Assembly (NCBI GenBank): GCA_029964075.1
Contig: CM057140.1
Coordinates: 6,218,643-6,282,642, forward strand
From: Patiria pectinifera
Lineage: Eukaryota > Echinodermata > Asteroidea > Valvatida > Asterinidae
Direction: 5' to 3'
DNA length: 64,000 bases
Below are positions 11,946 through 23,986 of this stretch, in pieces (position 1 is the stretch's first letter; each line of letters begins with the position of its first letter). The position numbers were made by a program, and so were the translations under genes. The notes under the pieces are model-generated. The model was not told the DNA's origin and made no database searches. It worked only from the letters and a program-made list of their open reading frames with translations.

Positions 11946-14830
11946 ATCATACATAATTATTTTAAAAGTCTTTGGAGAAAGAACATTTCTATAATAGACA
12001 TACTGTATGTAAAACACATCCAAAGATGGATTTCTTTAAAATAAGCGACTTTTGGGGGGAAATCAATTGTTCCAGAAAACTGAACCAGTCTTACCCCTCG
12101 ATAAATTTTCCAAGGAATGAGATTCTTTATGGGAAAAAAATCAGTGTAGCAGTTTAACATGTGGCCCTTTTTGTATAAATCAACATTTCATTCATTACTT
12201 AATAATCGTCTTCACGATGGTAAAGACTGAGGATTTGGTAGTCATTGGCAAACATGATGACTGCAGTTTGAAGTTTAAAAGTTTGCCAACTTAGTGTGAG
12301 GTAACTCGCATGCGTGTATGAATTTTCATTGATAAATTCTTTGTGAACCGGGGTATTGCGCATGCGTGGGCCGCTGGGCGGTGGCGCACCGTCACGTATT
12401 GCTTGACTATTCTGCCAAACCCAGGCCGGTGTTGCATAATGATTTATACTGGCTATACCAACGAAATGGAACCTTATCAATTGAAGGACATCGGCGTAGG
12501 AACCCGGTACAGTACACACAAACGATCTGCAAGCCGGACCATGTCACCGATGTTTTCTGTTTGTATCTACCCTGATCCAGATTCAAGATCTAGCACATCA
12601 CTTCTTCGAAAACATATTTGCCAGAAATACAAGATCAAAGGCCGGTTCAGAGCTGGGGCCCCTTCATTTCTACTAAACCCCAAATCTTGATTTCGCCGGC
12701 GCATAGGCAATTTTTGGCCTATTCACTGGTCTGCCCCACAACCCGACCACTCTCCGTTTTTGTTCTGATAAATCTTTCTTTTTTTCTGGACAATTCTTCT
12801 CGCGGGTTTTCTCCTAAACGGTTTATGATATGAACTTGTAACTTTCAACATATATCGACCCTCATCTTTAGTGGTGCGTATTACTCTGACGTTATGATGA
12901 CGTCATCCTTCATCTATACTCTTTGAACAAAACGATCAATTGTTTTCCAACCTTGTAATCAGATAGACCATTAATTGATGAACATTTTTGGTTCGTACGT
13001 TAACTCGCTTGACCTTTACTTCTGAGTCTACCGGAAGGTCAAAGTTAGATCAATTCAAAACGAAGACTTTAGCCTGAAATCAAAATAAAGCAACAATTCT
13101 TCCAAACGGTTTACGGTATGATCATAAAACCTTGTGTGAACTTGTACCATGTAACGAAGATGCTATTAATTTTGTTACGTCATCATGACGTCATCAGGCA
13201 TCAAATTACAAGCAAGGTCACATTTTGACAAAATAGTTTGCGCTATATCTTTTAAACTTTCGTGTTCGTTTTTTCGTGAGGTTGTAGACTATGCGGTAAG
13301 AAACATTTCTTGTTCCCGGACACAAAACCGCATGACCTTCACTTCCGGTGTTACCGGAAGTGCAATATAAAAACCGAATATAACTCAAAAGCAGAAGCAT
13401 TTTACTACACACATACAAATTAGGAAAATGGCACATAAAATAGTGTTTGTTTTCTTTTATTTGAAAACCATCTGTTCAAATTTTACCAAATCGCCCCTTG
13501 ATATTCTTTGATTAACCACATACAACTTGGAAGGTTTCAAATTCATGACGTCATCAGATCGGAAGTTACTTCTATGAGAATTTGAAACGACCATATTTTA
13601 AATTTAATTCTATCAATTGATCCATGCCGATCTTAGCTCAAATAAGATATCCCGTTACAATGTACACCTTTGCTTCCAAATACTGTGTCGTCATGAAACC
13701 GGAAGGTGGGTGTTATGAATACATACGTTATTTTATTTCACAATGAACATCACTTCCTGTTTTTGAATAATGACGTCACCAACCAAGAAATAACTTGAAT
13801 GTGTACAAAGAATGTTTACTGAAATTGATCACATCGTTAAAGATGATTTTTTTTACAAAAATAATTGATTGTACTGGAAATGATTTTATTTCGAAATCCC
13901 TTGTTCTTACATAAAAATATTCATAACTTGAAGGAAACATGCAGTGGAAATTCAGCTCATCTTGTTTTCATGCACATTACTATGTGTCGCAACAATACAT
14001 ACCAGATCTTAATACTTGTTTTCATAGGAAGTGACAAGAAAGTGGTAGTTTTCAATCATTAGTAAATCCTTTCATCAGTACATAAGAGGGCGCTATTTTG
14101 TTTTTTTGTCACACAAGGTACTCCTTGCCAAAGGTGCGTTATGAACAGTAAACAAATTAGTCCTTCAAAATTACCCACAAACAAGTTTGAAGAAATATTT
14201 GCCACTCCGATTGTCCAAATCAGCTGTTTTACATGATAAACAATAAAAAGTGGAATTTACTCCAAGAAAATGAACAAAACTTTGATATATATTTGTATAC
14301 ACAAAGCTATGGAGACACTACGGTTCTGCATTGAATGACATAACGCTTTGGCTCATGAATATGGACATTTTCTTTAAGCATAAAAACTGAAATGTTGAAA
14401 TTTCTCTCTTTTACTGCTACAAAGGGGTGGAAACTTCATAGTTACATGGCAAGAAAGCTGTTTTAAATGTGTTTAAGTCATAGAAAGCTTATTACATGTT
14501 CCCTTTAACTGGACAGTTTTTTATAAAATAGTTGTCTACCCGACCACTCTGCGTTTGTAACAACAAACGCTAACTTCTCGTTAAACTTGCGACAAAATTT
14601 AACTTGATTGTTATTATTCAGAGATTGCAGAAATTTGTCCATTCTTCCAGAAGAAGCATTAGGCTATGCCCATACGGGTGATTATGGAAAACAACATGGT
14701 CAGTAAAAACCGATTGGCCAGAGTTTTTTTTTATGGAAGTCGGCCTAGTGGCCCAAGTGCCATTTTGTTACATATTTTCAGAAGCATTCAAAGTAACAGA
14801 ACATTAGTGGGAGAAAAACACCTTCCTTAA

Positions 14831-15271
14831 CCCTAAAGGGGCCGGGGGGCGGAATCCGCCCCCCCCCTCAACATTTTCCGTGATAGCCTCTAAAAAAATT
14901 TTTTTCGCGACCCGAGCTGTTATGACTTTTTAGCCTCGAGCTTTGCGCATCTTTTGATACCAAAAACATAAAAATCGGACCACGGGTTGCCGCGTAGCGA
15001 AAAATTTTCCGGCGCTACGCGCCGTAAAAACTGAATTTTCGCATATACGTCGTGTACACAGAGCAGAATTGCCATTCGTACATATGAATAATTAATTAGC
15101 CATAATTCCAAAACCCTTTGACCTATAGTCATGAAATTTCTTGGGTATGTTTAGGAAGAGGTGCTCTATGCATGTGCCGAGTTTCAAAATTTTTCGTCAC
15201 TCGATGGCCGAGATCTTAGGGGGAATCCGCCCCGGCTGAGAGATGGTCAAAATAACCCGGCCCCTTTAGGG
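14831..15271. mobile_element. TTAA-flanked MITE inserted in copy C
   Basis: This 441-bp insertion is flanked by TTAA at 14827-14830 and 15272-15275. Its inverted termini begin CCCTAAAGGGGCCGGG. The sister site in copy B, near 9915-9925, is uninterrupted apart from TTCA in place of TTAA. A TTAA target and CCC-type ends fit the piggyBac superfamily. The interior has no transposase, so it is non-autonomous. Confidence 0.88.
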
Positions 15272-15889
15272 TTAATATTATTAACTGCACCAAAAATGTG
15301 AGCTTAAATATTTGTTAATCAAAAACAGCTTCATCGTGTGTACTTTACGAAAAGTTAAATCCACAAACGTGAGACTGCAAGGTGAAATAACTATTGACGT
15401 TCTAAAAAAAACTACGGTCTGATGTGATATAGAAACTAATGACTATGACTAAGAAACACATAAATCTCATATTGGGTTATAAACTTTTCTAAGTCATAGA
15501 TGCAATTTGTATAATTATATGTTTGAGTACTATTAGGTTGACATTACATTGGTTTTTTATTGGTTTGTTTTGCGAACACTATTTTTTTGTACTGCGAAAA
15601 AGAAATTGTATGAATGTTCAATCAACCAACCATGAGATAATAAACTGACTTGTATGGGTTGTAGTTTTTCGTTGACTGAATTGAGTGGCGATTACTTATC
15701 AAAAATGAGTACAAAAATCACGAAGTACACATATCAGAAGTACACGTATTTCTGAATATTCAAAACACTCTATAAAAAGGATGACCAATCACCAAACAAC
15801 TGGATATTTGTCCAGATTTTATGTTTACATAAACCCTGTGAAGTGTTGCATATTTCCAGAGTGATTCAGTCATCGGATTTCTGTTGACA

Positions 15890-16545
15890 AGTAAATTAGA
15901 GCTTACTTTGATCATAGCTCAATGCTTTGATTCACCTTTTCACTATAAGGGAAGAAGAACTTCTGTTGACAATTTAAAGCTTATTTTAATCGGCGCTGTT
16001 CAAAAACGGTGGATTTAAAATGTTAACCATTTCGAGCTTAATTTCTTTGATTCACCTTCTCAACAAAGGGACGGATTTCAATTTAACGTTGAGAGCTCAC
16101 TTTGATTCGCCCTCTCAATATTAGGGTCGATTTCTGTTGCCAATTTAGAGCACTCTTTGATTCACCCTCTGAATAATAAGGTGCGGATTTCTGTGGACAA
16201 CCTAGAGGTTAAATTCACCGTCCCAGTTAAGGTGGCGGATTTCTGATGACAGTTTAACTTTGGAGTATACTTTGATTCGCCCTCCAAAAGTTGGGGGCGG
16301 ATTTTGAAAGTTAGGGGGCCTATATTGATTCACCCTCCCAATAAGGGAACATATTTAATTCATGTGATATTTTTATTCGCCCTCGAATAGGGACGAGTTT
16401 CTGAGTGTTGACAATTTAAAGCTCACTTTGACTCGTCCCCCCCCCTCCCCCGCCCAATAACGGGGCAATTTTCTGTTGACAATTTAAAGCTCACTTTGAC
16501 ACGCCCTCCCAATAAGGGGCGAGTTTCTGTTGACAGATTAAAGCT
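15890..16545 (+). repeat. Minisatellite of about 55 bp in copy C, forward
   Basis: It is the same family as 10510-11945, starting with the diverged units and ending with regular units at 16390-16545. It meets an inverted array at about 16546. Confidence 0.85.
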
Positions 16546-17795
16546 CGCCCCCTTATTAGGATGGCGAGTCGAAGTGTGTCAACAAGCTAACGAGCTTTAT
16601 TGTCAACAGAAACTCGCCCCCTTATTGGGAGGGCGAATCAAAGAGAGCTTTAAAATCGTCAAGAGAAACTCGCCCCCTTAGGACGGCGGGTCAAATTGTG
16701 CTTTAAATTACCAACAAGCTAGTGAGCTTTAAATGGACTCGCCCCTTATTGGGAGGGCGAATCAAAGAAAGCTTTAATTTTTCAACAGAAACTCGCCCCC
16801 TTATTGGGAGGGCGTGTCAAAGTGAGCTTTATATTATCAACAGAAAGTTTCCCCCTTATCGGGAGGCCAAGTCAAAGTGAGCTTGAAATTGTCAACAAAA
16901 ATTCGCCCCCTAACGGGTAGGACAAGTCAAAGAGAGCTACCAATTGTCAACAGAAACTCACCCCTTTATTGGGAGGGCGAGTCGAAGTGTGCTTTAAAGT
17001 GCTTTAAAGTGTGCTTTAAACAAGCTATAGTGAACTTAATTGTCAACATAAAGTCGCCCCTTATTGGGAGGGAGAATCAAAGAGAGCTTTAAATTGTCAA
17101 CAGAAACTCAGCTTGTCAACAAGCTAGCGAGCTGTATTGTCAACAGAAACTCGCCCCCTTTATTGGGAGGGCGAACCAAAGTGAGCTTTAAATTGTCAAC
17201 AGAAACCTGCCCCCTTACTAGGAAGGCGAGTCGGAGTGTGCTTTTAATTTTCAACAAGCTAGCAAGTTTAATTGTCAACAGAAACTCGCCCCTTATTGGG
17301 AGGGAGAATCAAAGAGAGCTTTAAATTGTCAACAGAAACTCAGCTTGTCAACAAGCTAGCGAGCTTTATTGTCAACAGAAACTCACCCTCTTATTGGGAG
17401 GGCGAATCAAAGAGAGCTTTAAATTGTCAACAGAAAGTCGCCCCCTTATTGGGAGGGCGTGTCAAAGTGAGCTTTATATTATCAACAGAAACTTTCCCCC
17501 TTATTGGGAGGCCGAGTCGAAGTGAGCTTGAAATTGTCAACAAAAACTCGCCCCTTTATTGGGAGGGCGAGTCGAAGTGTGCTTTAAATTGTCAACAAGC
17601 TATAGTGAACTTAATTGTCAACAGAAACTCGCCCCTTATTGGGAGGGAGAATCAAAGAGAGCTTTAAATTGTCAACAGAAACTCGCCCCCTTTATTGGGA
17701 GGGCGAATCAAAGTGAGCTTTAAATTGTCAACAGAAACTCGCCCCCTTATGAGGAGGGCGAGTCGAAGTGTGCTTTTAATTGTCAACAAGTCCAG
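16546..17795 (-). repeat. Minisatellite of about 55 bp, inverted orientation
   Basis: The unit now reads TTTAAATTGTCAACAGAAAC, then CTCGCCCCCTTATTGGGAGG, which is the complement of the upstream arrays. It contains interspersed units with CAACAAGCTAGCGAGC. The head-to-head switch from the forward array is at about 16546. Overlapping open frames here are repeat artefacts. Confidence 0.9.
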
Positions 17796-18070
17796 AAAAT
17801 TATGGCGTGGGGTTCGGGGCCCGCTTAAGGGCCCCTTTTTATTTTTGGATTTTAGATGCTCTGTGGTGCGATCTGAGGCAATTTCTGACCACTTTAACCA
17901 ATTGTTTTTTTGAGGAAAAGATGGTGGTGTACTCATTGCCTGCATTTATTGCGATGTCACATAAAAAAAATAAAAAAAATGGTTTCGTGGTTTTTTTTTT
18001 TTTTTGGGGGGGGGCATGGCCCCCTTTGCCACCCCCCCCCGGATCCGCCCTTGGACGTGGCGGACTTTGA
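17796..18070. mobile_element. Fragment with GGATCCGCCC terminus and poly-G/C tracts
   Basis: A T-tract, a G-tract and a C-tract are followed by GGATCCGCCCTTGGACG. This resembles one end of the GCGGATCC-type non-autonomous transposons (compare 1216-1353). A matching left end was not found, so this may be partial. Confidence 0.35.
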
Positions 18071-19340
18071 TTTTTCGCCTGTGTAGCGCCTAGCAAGAGC
18101 AAAAGGTTCAACTGAAATTTCACAGAAAGTTACATATCATCAATTTCTTAACACTCCCGTTTATAATTACGAATTTATCTACCCGTTAGATAAAATGTTA
18201 GAAGCAAAATTGTATTGGGCGTGATTTCCCGATTTCGTTTCGAAGTGCACATTGAACCCTTTGAAAATTTCCCCAAAATAAGAAAATACAAACTTAGTTG
18301 GGTTTGTAAGTAGAGACAATAATGGTTTATTAGAATTTATCAACTTTACAGAAATATGTAAATGTTAATTTGGTATTTTCAGAGATTTATTCAAGTGCGC
18401 CATGCACGTTAGGGATATACTCAGCCGTTTTTGTGCCAAATTTCCGGATGCCACCGTTTTTGAACTTCAGACTAACTTTCATAACACCGTAATTGTTCAC
18501 AGAGGATAAATGACAAGCATTAATTAGGTAAAAGTACCAGTATTCACTAAATGAATTTGAAGTTTATCAACAAAGAAGTTTGGCAATGTTACAGTCGGGG
18601 TAAACGTCGAAGTGCGCCACGTTATAGGGACTATAGGCGGTGGTCAGCAAAGGCAGCGGTTGAATAACTTGCTGGAGCGAGCACCTTTAATGTTTACTAT
18701 GCAGTGATTGTATGGAATGTCAACTTCACCACATGTAATTTGAGCCACCCGACCCTCACAACCAGCCCATTCACCCTGGCATGTCTGGAGTATCTCTCAG
18801 GCCCCAAACAGCCGTTAAAACCACAGACATAACCCCATTAGACATTCCATTTTGGTCACAGGGGTGATCGAACTAATCCCAATGTTTATAGTGCATTTGT
18901 ACACAAGCCTATGTAAATGTGCACAAGCACACAGGGTTTTCCCGCCAATTCCAACCCCTCCAGTAGGATCACAAGACTGACACCCCCTCTAAAGGACGTA
19001 CTATGGTCCATACTAGGATCTGGTGATAGATGGCCCCGGGTGAGTTTACCACGTGGCCAGGACAATATAAAACATAAGAAATGAGAAGATTCCATATTCC
19101 CTTCTGAATCCCGGTAAATAACGATGTCGATCTTGTCAAGGTATGTTACACCTTACCAGCTCATTGAAGAATGAATATATCACCGCTTGTTTGAGGCTTT
19201 ATTAGCTTATAATACATGTTGTTACGAAGTGAGATGGCCGTCCCATTCTTCTTCGTTGTTGCCATATGAAGCATCCCTGAATTAGAAACAAATACGTTAG
19301 GCCTACATTCAGTCCATTCCAAGTTCATAACTAGCAAGGT

Positions 19341-19344
19341 TTTA

Positions 19345-19404
<60 letters not shown>
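19341..19404. repeat. (TA)n microsatellite
   Basis: About 30 uninterrupted TA dinucleotides are followed by TTTAAAAAATC. Confidence 0.95.
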
Positions 19405-19407
<3 letters not shown>

Positions 19408-19867
19408 AAAAATCACCAATAGGTTAACCAACGGTCAGCATAAGGCCGCTGCTTATAACAAATCGGCGTCGTGACGACCGCTGTCGGTCTTCCTAACGCA
19501 AACGCGCATAAAAATCGGATAGAAATGAAGATCACTCCCATTTTCAGCCAAAATGATGCAAAGATAAATTGTCATTCCTAATTCGAGCACCATTGATTTT
19601 ATTTCAAATTTTTCACCTATTTCAGGACATTTCATTTTAGCTTAATGTCGACCAAATTATCGTTCATGTTGAAAGCTCACATTACAACGACCACCCAAAA
19701 ACTGCTTCTATCATTCAGTTACCACGTCTATATGTTGCTGCAAAGTTACAGAGGGTAATTTGACGAAACATTGTTTCTTTTTTTAGAAACCTTTTTTCGT
19801 TCGAATATCTCAGAGTCTTTGCAGCGAAATTTGATGACAATTTTCTGAGCATTTTCATGTTCTTCAC

Positions 19868-20035
19868 GCCCGCGGCGAGCTGCGCGCGCGTCGACGTAGT
19901 ACGGACATGCGCAGTTAAGGTGATGCGCAGCAAGCTAACTTCATGAACTTGCACCGATAGAGCGGGAAACTGTGTGCGGCGGTCCGGATTTATCTTCGCC
20001 TGGATTCCGCCGAAGAAAAATCAAAGGTTTGTATC
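19868..20035 (+). promoter_or_regulatory. CpG-rich patch, possible promoter or first exon
   Basis: This patch is much richer in CG dinucleotides than its surroundings and holds two ATGCGCAG-type motifs at about 19908 and 19923. It ends in AAATCAAAGGTTTGT, which contains a weak donor-like AAAG/GTTTGT. The first recognised coding exon of the downstream gene has an acceptor site in front of it at 25301-25304, so an upstream non-coding exon is expected. Linking this patch to that role is inference only. Confidence 0.25.
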
Positions 20036-20246
20036 TTCCATCACACAATGAAATCATCTTGTCTATAAAATCTACATCTTGAATAACTGCAGAAATATTC
20101 TGCTAAATTTAATTCACTTGCTTCTCGGTGGATGGTGGAACGTTGCTGCCAAAGTGCCAGCAATAACGCTGGTACTGGGCTAGGCTATATGCCAAGGTAG
20201 CCCTGCCCAGAAACCGGACATAATAGAGCATGGCTAGAGCCTAGAC

Positions 20247-20724
20247 CACTGATCTCTATATAAAGACTGGATAGCTAATAAAGAGCCGCACAATGTACGA
20301 ATTTGACTCCATATTGGTGAGACCGGCTGGTGATCTACAAAGGACAAGTTGCCGTTTTTATAGACAGCATGATTTCTTTTGTAACGTCGCGGTTCACTTG
20401 ACTTATAATTTGAACACCACCACTGACCAAGGTTAACTACAATTTTTTTTAACGTCGTGGTTACTAAAATACCGCAAATATCACTTTTTCGGCGTTTTGC
20501 AATGATAATCACTACGGAAATGTGTCCCTTTTAGAACATCATAATATGTGTACGTGACCAAAATGCGCGTCAACTGTTGATACAACGCGCGTATTTACGC
20601 GTAGAACGTTCGTATTATACGCGGCCATCTTCGTGAGACCGGGGGCGAATTGGTCAATATGCAAAGTCTTCTGTGTGAATGTTGTATGCATATCCGCTAT
20701 CCAGTCTTTATATAGAGATCAGTG
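20247..20724. mobile_element. MITE with 8-bp target-site duplication
   Basis: The 478-bp element has near-perfect 29-bp terminal inverted repeats starting CACTGATCTCTATATAAAGA. It is flanked by GCCTAGAC at 20239-20246 and again at 20725-20732. An 8-bp duplication and CA(C/G)TG-like ends fit the hAT superfamily. No transposase frame is present. Confidence 0.88.
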
Positions 20725-20732
20725 GCCTAGAC

Positions 20733-21445
20733 CCGTGAACGTGGCTTGTAAACTAGACTAGCTTGGTACTACTAGAAGAAAAAACAAATCGCTTTTCTTT
20801 TGGTTCACTCACTCAAGCACATAATGGTATCATTGAAAAGTATCATTGGAAAGTGGCAAAGGTGTTAATTATTGAGGGAAATTAAGTGGATTAAAAAAGT
20901 CATGATGTAGGCAGAGCTTCAAATAAAAACCTACATGTACCTCCATTATTTAGAAGAGGAATTTTGGCCAGATTTTCGACTCGCTCTTCGACATGTTTGG
21001 ACGGTTTGTAGGAGCTACGAATCGACAAAAAATGTCCTCCTCGGTATAGGCCTAGCCCAAGGCCTATGACTTGTACTTTTTGTAGCGTGTGATTTCAAAT
21101 ATTTTGTTCATGCACTACAGTACAGTCATATAAACTCTTTCATCGAATGTTTGTTGAATCAAAATAAGTTGTAAAGTCTCTAATTTTTGAAAATTTGCCA
21201 AACATGCCAAAGAATGACCGTATGCTTTTGCCTAGTTCCGGATAGCGTGTGCACTAACGACCCAACTGCACGTGCGTTAATCGATTTTGTGTGACGTATT
21301 CTGTGCTGGGTCAAACATTTTTGGTCCGTGCGTGAGTTTGATCAACCCCAGACAGTTATTATATCGTTTATGTCAACTACCCCTCCTTCATAAGTGAGCC
21401 CCTGTTTTGTTTGGGGGTACGGACATAATGTGGTTTCCATACGAA
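20733..21445. other. Non-coding DNA, nothing recognised
   Basis: It is AT-rich with no domain-bearing frame, no RNA gene and no obvious repeat structure. Confidence 0.5.
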
Positions 21446-22292
21446 GCAGGTTGTTTCGTACCCAAGTCGTTTCGTACCCAAGTAGTTTCGTACCCAGTCA
21501 GTTATGATGCACAAAGGAGATTAAGCCAGTCATGCAAACCCGCTCCTTTGACATGGCTGACGCGCACCATCATCATAGAGATGTATCAAGTTCCTAGGGA
21601 ATAAGATTGCGTCCTACATAACTGGCTGTCTGTTTCACTGTCAATCATTCTGCCTCAGAATTTGTATTAAAACTGATGAAGTCTCGACAGATGCGGTGAA
21701 AAATCCTTTGGAAAACACATTTGGTCCACTTTTTATGAACGTAATCATCTTCCGATTCGCCCGAGATTGTTTCCCTTTTTGAATTTTTAAAACTTATTTT
21801 GAAAGAATATAACACTGCAGTAACACAATAAAGCAATTTAAAATCTATCGTATGGGGATCTTAACATATTTTTTTTTCATTTCAAAGGAAAAGCCTTATC
21901 CCCTTGAAAACCCGGGTAACTGGAGAATATATACATTAATAGATACATATTTTGTCCCTTTTATTTTTTTCTCCGATGAAGTTTGAAGTAAGTATTCATT
22001 TTTAGGGGGGGGGGAGGGAAATAAACTTCAAACTCATCATATTAAGTAGAGCCTGTTAGTCCCAGAACATTTACTGGCAATTAGCGCGGTAGGCCGGCAA
22101 CTCCACACGGCAAAGTGCATTGACGTATGAACCTCCCAGACTTTTGTTTTTTAAAAGTTTTTTTTTTAAGGTTTTCAATAGAAAAGGATTTGGAACCCTT
22201 TGTCACGTGTGCGATGCATCCTGGGTACGCAATTACCTGGGTGCGAAATGACCTGGAGTGCGAAACGACTTGAAACGACCGACAAATAGCTG
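21446..22292. mobile_element. Element with inverted short-tandem ends
   Basis: The left end has tandem copies of a roughly 16-bp motif, GTTTCGTACCCAAGT, at 21451-21496. The right end at about 22207-22290 has the complementary series with GGGTGCGAAATGACCTGG-type units. The ends are thus inverted arrays of the same motif, resembling the architecture at 22801-23155 but more diverged. The interior is non-coding. Exact borders and target duplication are not resolved. Confidence 0.5.
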
Positions 22293-22792
22293 CGTTACGT
22301 TCAAAACAGAGGTCGTTTTGGACTTGGAAAAAAATTGCTAATGATTTCAAAACTACAACCCGGGTGTGTACGCCCCTCGTTGAAAATGGATTCTTCCATG
22401 CTTCAACAGCGCTTGCTTAGAATTCGCCAAACAAAACATCACGTACATGTACCAGATGTCATCATGCATGTAATTTCCTGCTTGTCAAACATGGACTTTC
22501 CACACATATACACCCGCGACGTAGTTACGCCACCTTAAGCTTTTTGGAAGTTAATTCGGCCATTCAAGTCCGGTGTCTCTAATTGATTTCAAATTTTACA
22601 CTGGTTTCAAAGTACAAGATCATAGAAAAAATGAGTCATATAAGTTTAAGACACGTGTAGTGTGCTCATGCTTGGTAAATTTTGATTATTTACAATTTGC
22701 AATTGATCAGAAAAACCCCAGTGTTTCCAAATTATGTCCAGATCTTGTTTTATGATAGTGTTGGTACCGCAATCCCCTTGTCGGAGCCATAC
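22293..22792. other. Non-coding DNA, nothing recognised
   Basis: It has short open frames without recognisable motifs and no RNA gene or clear repeat. Confidence 0.45.
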
Positions 22793-22800
22793 CTTAAACT

Positions 22801-23155
22801 GGGGCCGTATCATAAGTCCGACGCCTCATAGGTCCGACGCCTCATAAGTCCGAAATTTCGGACTAATGAGGCGTCGGACTTATGAGGCATAACATTTATT
22901 TATTCCGCCTCATAGGTCCGACGCCTCATAAGTCCGACGCCTCGTAAGTCCGACAACGGAAAAACGAGGCGTTTCATTTGTCGGACTTACGAGGCGTCGG
23001 AGCTATGAGACGTCGGAGCTATGAGGCGTCGGACTTATGAGGCGTCGGACCTATGAGGCGTCGGACTTATGGGCCTTTATTTGGTTAGGGGATACGATTT
23101 TGTCGGACTTATGAGGCGTCGGACCTATGAGGCGTCGGACTTATGAGCGGACCCC
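22801..23155. mobile_element. Transposon-like element built of inverted 16-bp minisatellite
   Basis: The 355-bp element begins GGGGCCG and ends CGGACCCC. It is flanked by perfect 8-bp repeats CTTAAACT at 22793-22800 and 23156-23163. Nearly all of the interior consists of CCTCATAAGTCCGACG or CCTCATAGGTCCGACG units. These run forward on the left and as complements on the right, with smaller inversions in between, for example around 22856. The 8-bp duplication suggests DNA-transposon insertion (hAT-like is the commonest such class). No protein is encoded. Confidence 0.85.
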
Positions 23156-23312
23156 CTTAAACTCATGCAAAAACAGGTTTTGAGCACATTTTCAAACCAA
23201 AAATTTTAACCAGTTATAGTAAAGCAATCACTCCACTTTGCATACTTCCGTGACGCGGTATTATTATCTAAACATTAAAAAAGGAAAATATGGTTCATGC
23301 CCAAGTATAGTC

Positions 23313-23986
23313 GGACTCCCTATTATCGCGGCATCCCTATTATTGCGGCATTGGAAATAGCTCTTTTTGCGTTGCCAAAACTCCTTCAAGTGGCTATATT
23401 TATCCAGTTCACCAGTCATTGAGGATTTTTTGCCGAGTTGTATAAAAAGGACGATTAAAAATGTTGTGTCTTTTGTGACTTTCAACGATTTTTAATAAAT
23501 ATACACGTTTTCCAAAACTTGCAAATTTTCCCTCACCGTGTCTGCTAAAAGGTACCGTTTATATTTTAACATTAATCTTTAATTGTGCTCTGTCCATGAA
23601 AGTTCCATTGTCTGGTTCCCATTCTTCAGCTGCAAATGTAAAATGGAGTCGAACGACGATATTTGCAGCGCGAAATCGTAACAACTTTTACGGGATCAAA
23701 ATAAGCACCGCACGTTAGCGAAAATAAAACGGTACATCGTGTAAAGTGAATGGCGCCCCCAATCGCCAATCAGTAGACTTGCCTCAGTGATTTGTGTTCT
23801 CCTTTCGTGGAAGGGCAGGGTCTTAAGAAATCATCCTGCAGAAATATAGTCTGTAATCAACTTGAACTTTACAGGGAAAATATCAGACTTTATTCAGGGG
23901 ATGGTTTGGTCAAACATTAACTTTGAATAAAACAGTTGAGATCATTATAAAAACCACTTCCCGCATACCGCGATAATAGGGAGTCC
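23313..23986. mobile_element. Inverted-repeat element, Tigger/pogo-like ends
   Basis: A 19-bp perfect inverted repeat, GGACTCCCTATTATCGCGG, lies at 23313-23331 and its complement at 23968-23986. Similarity extends a little further out. GGACTCCC followed by TAT..CGCGG resembles pogo/Tigger termini, but outer borders and a TA duplication were not proven. There is no transposase inside. Confidence 0.6.

Larger units (their letters stand above)
11946..16545. repeat. Large tandem repeat, copy C
   Basis: It starts in the middle of the unit, matching A from about 2722, directly after the copy B minisatellite. It lacks about 250 bp present in A and B around 12300. It carries the TTAA-flanked element at 14831-15271, and it runs into the same minisatellite at 15890-16545. 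It has no credible coding region. Confidence 0.85.
18071..20238. other. Non-coding DNA, no gene recognised
   Basis: It contains a TA dinucleotide microsatellite at about 19341-19404. A CpG-rich patch lies at about 19868-20030 and is listed separately. The other open frames are short and carry no recognisable domain. Confidence 0.5.

Noticed and set aside
17064-17667. Repetitive frames through the 55-bp minisatellite as a repeat protein
   Set aside because: Unit length and indels shift frame repeatedly; frames reflect unit composition only.
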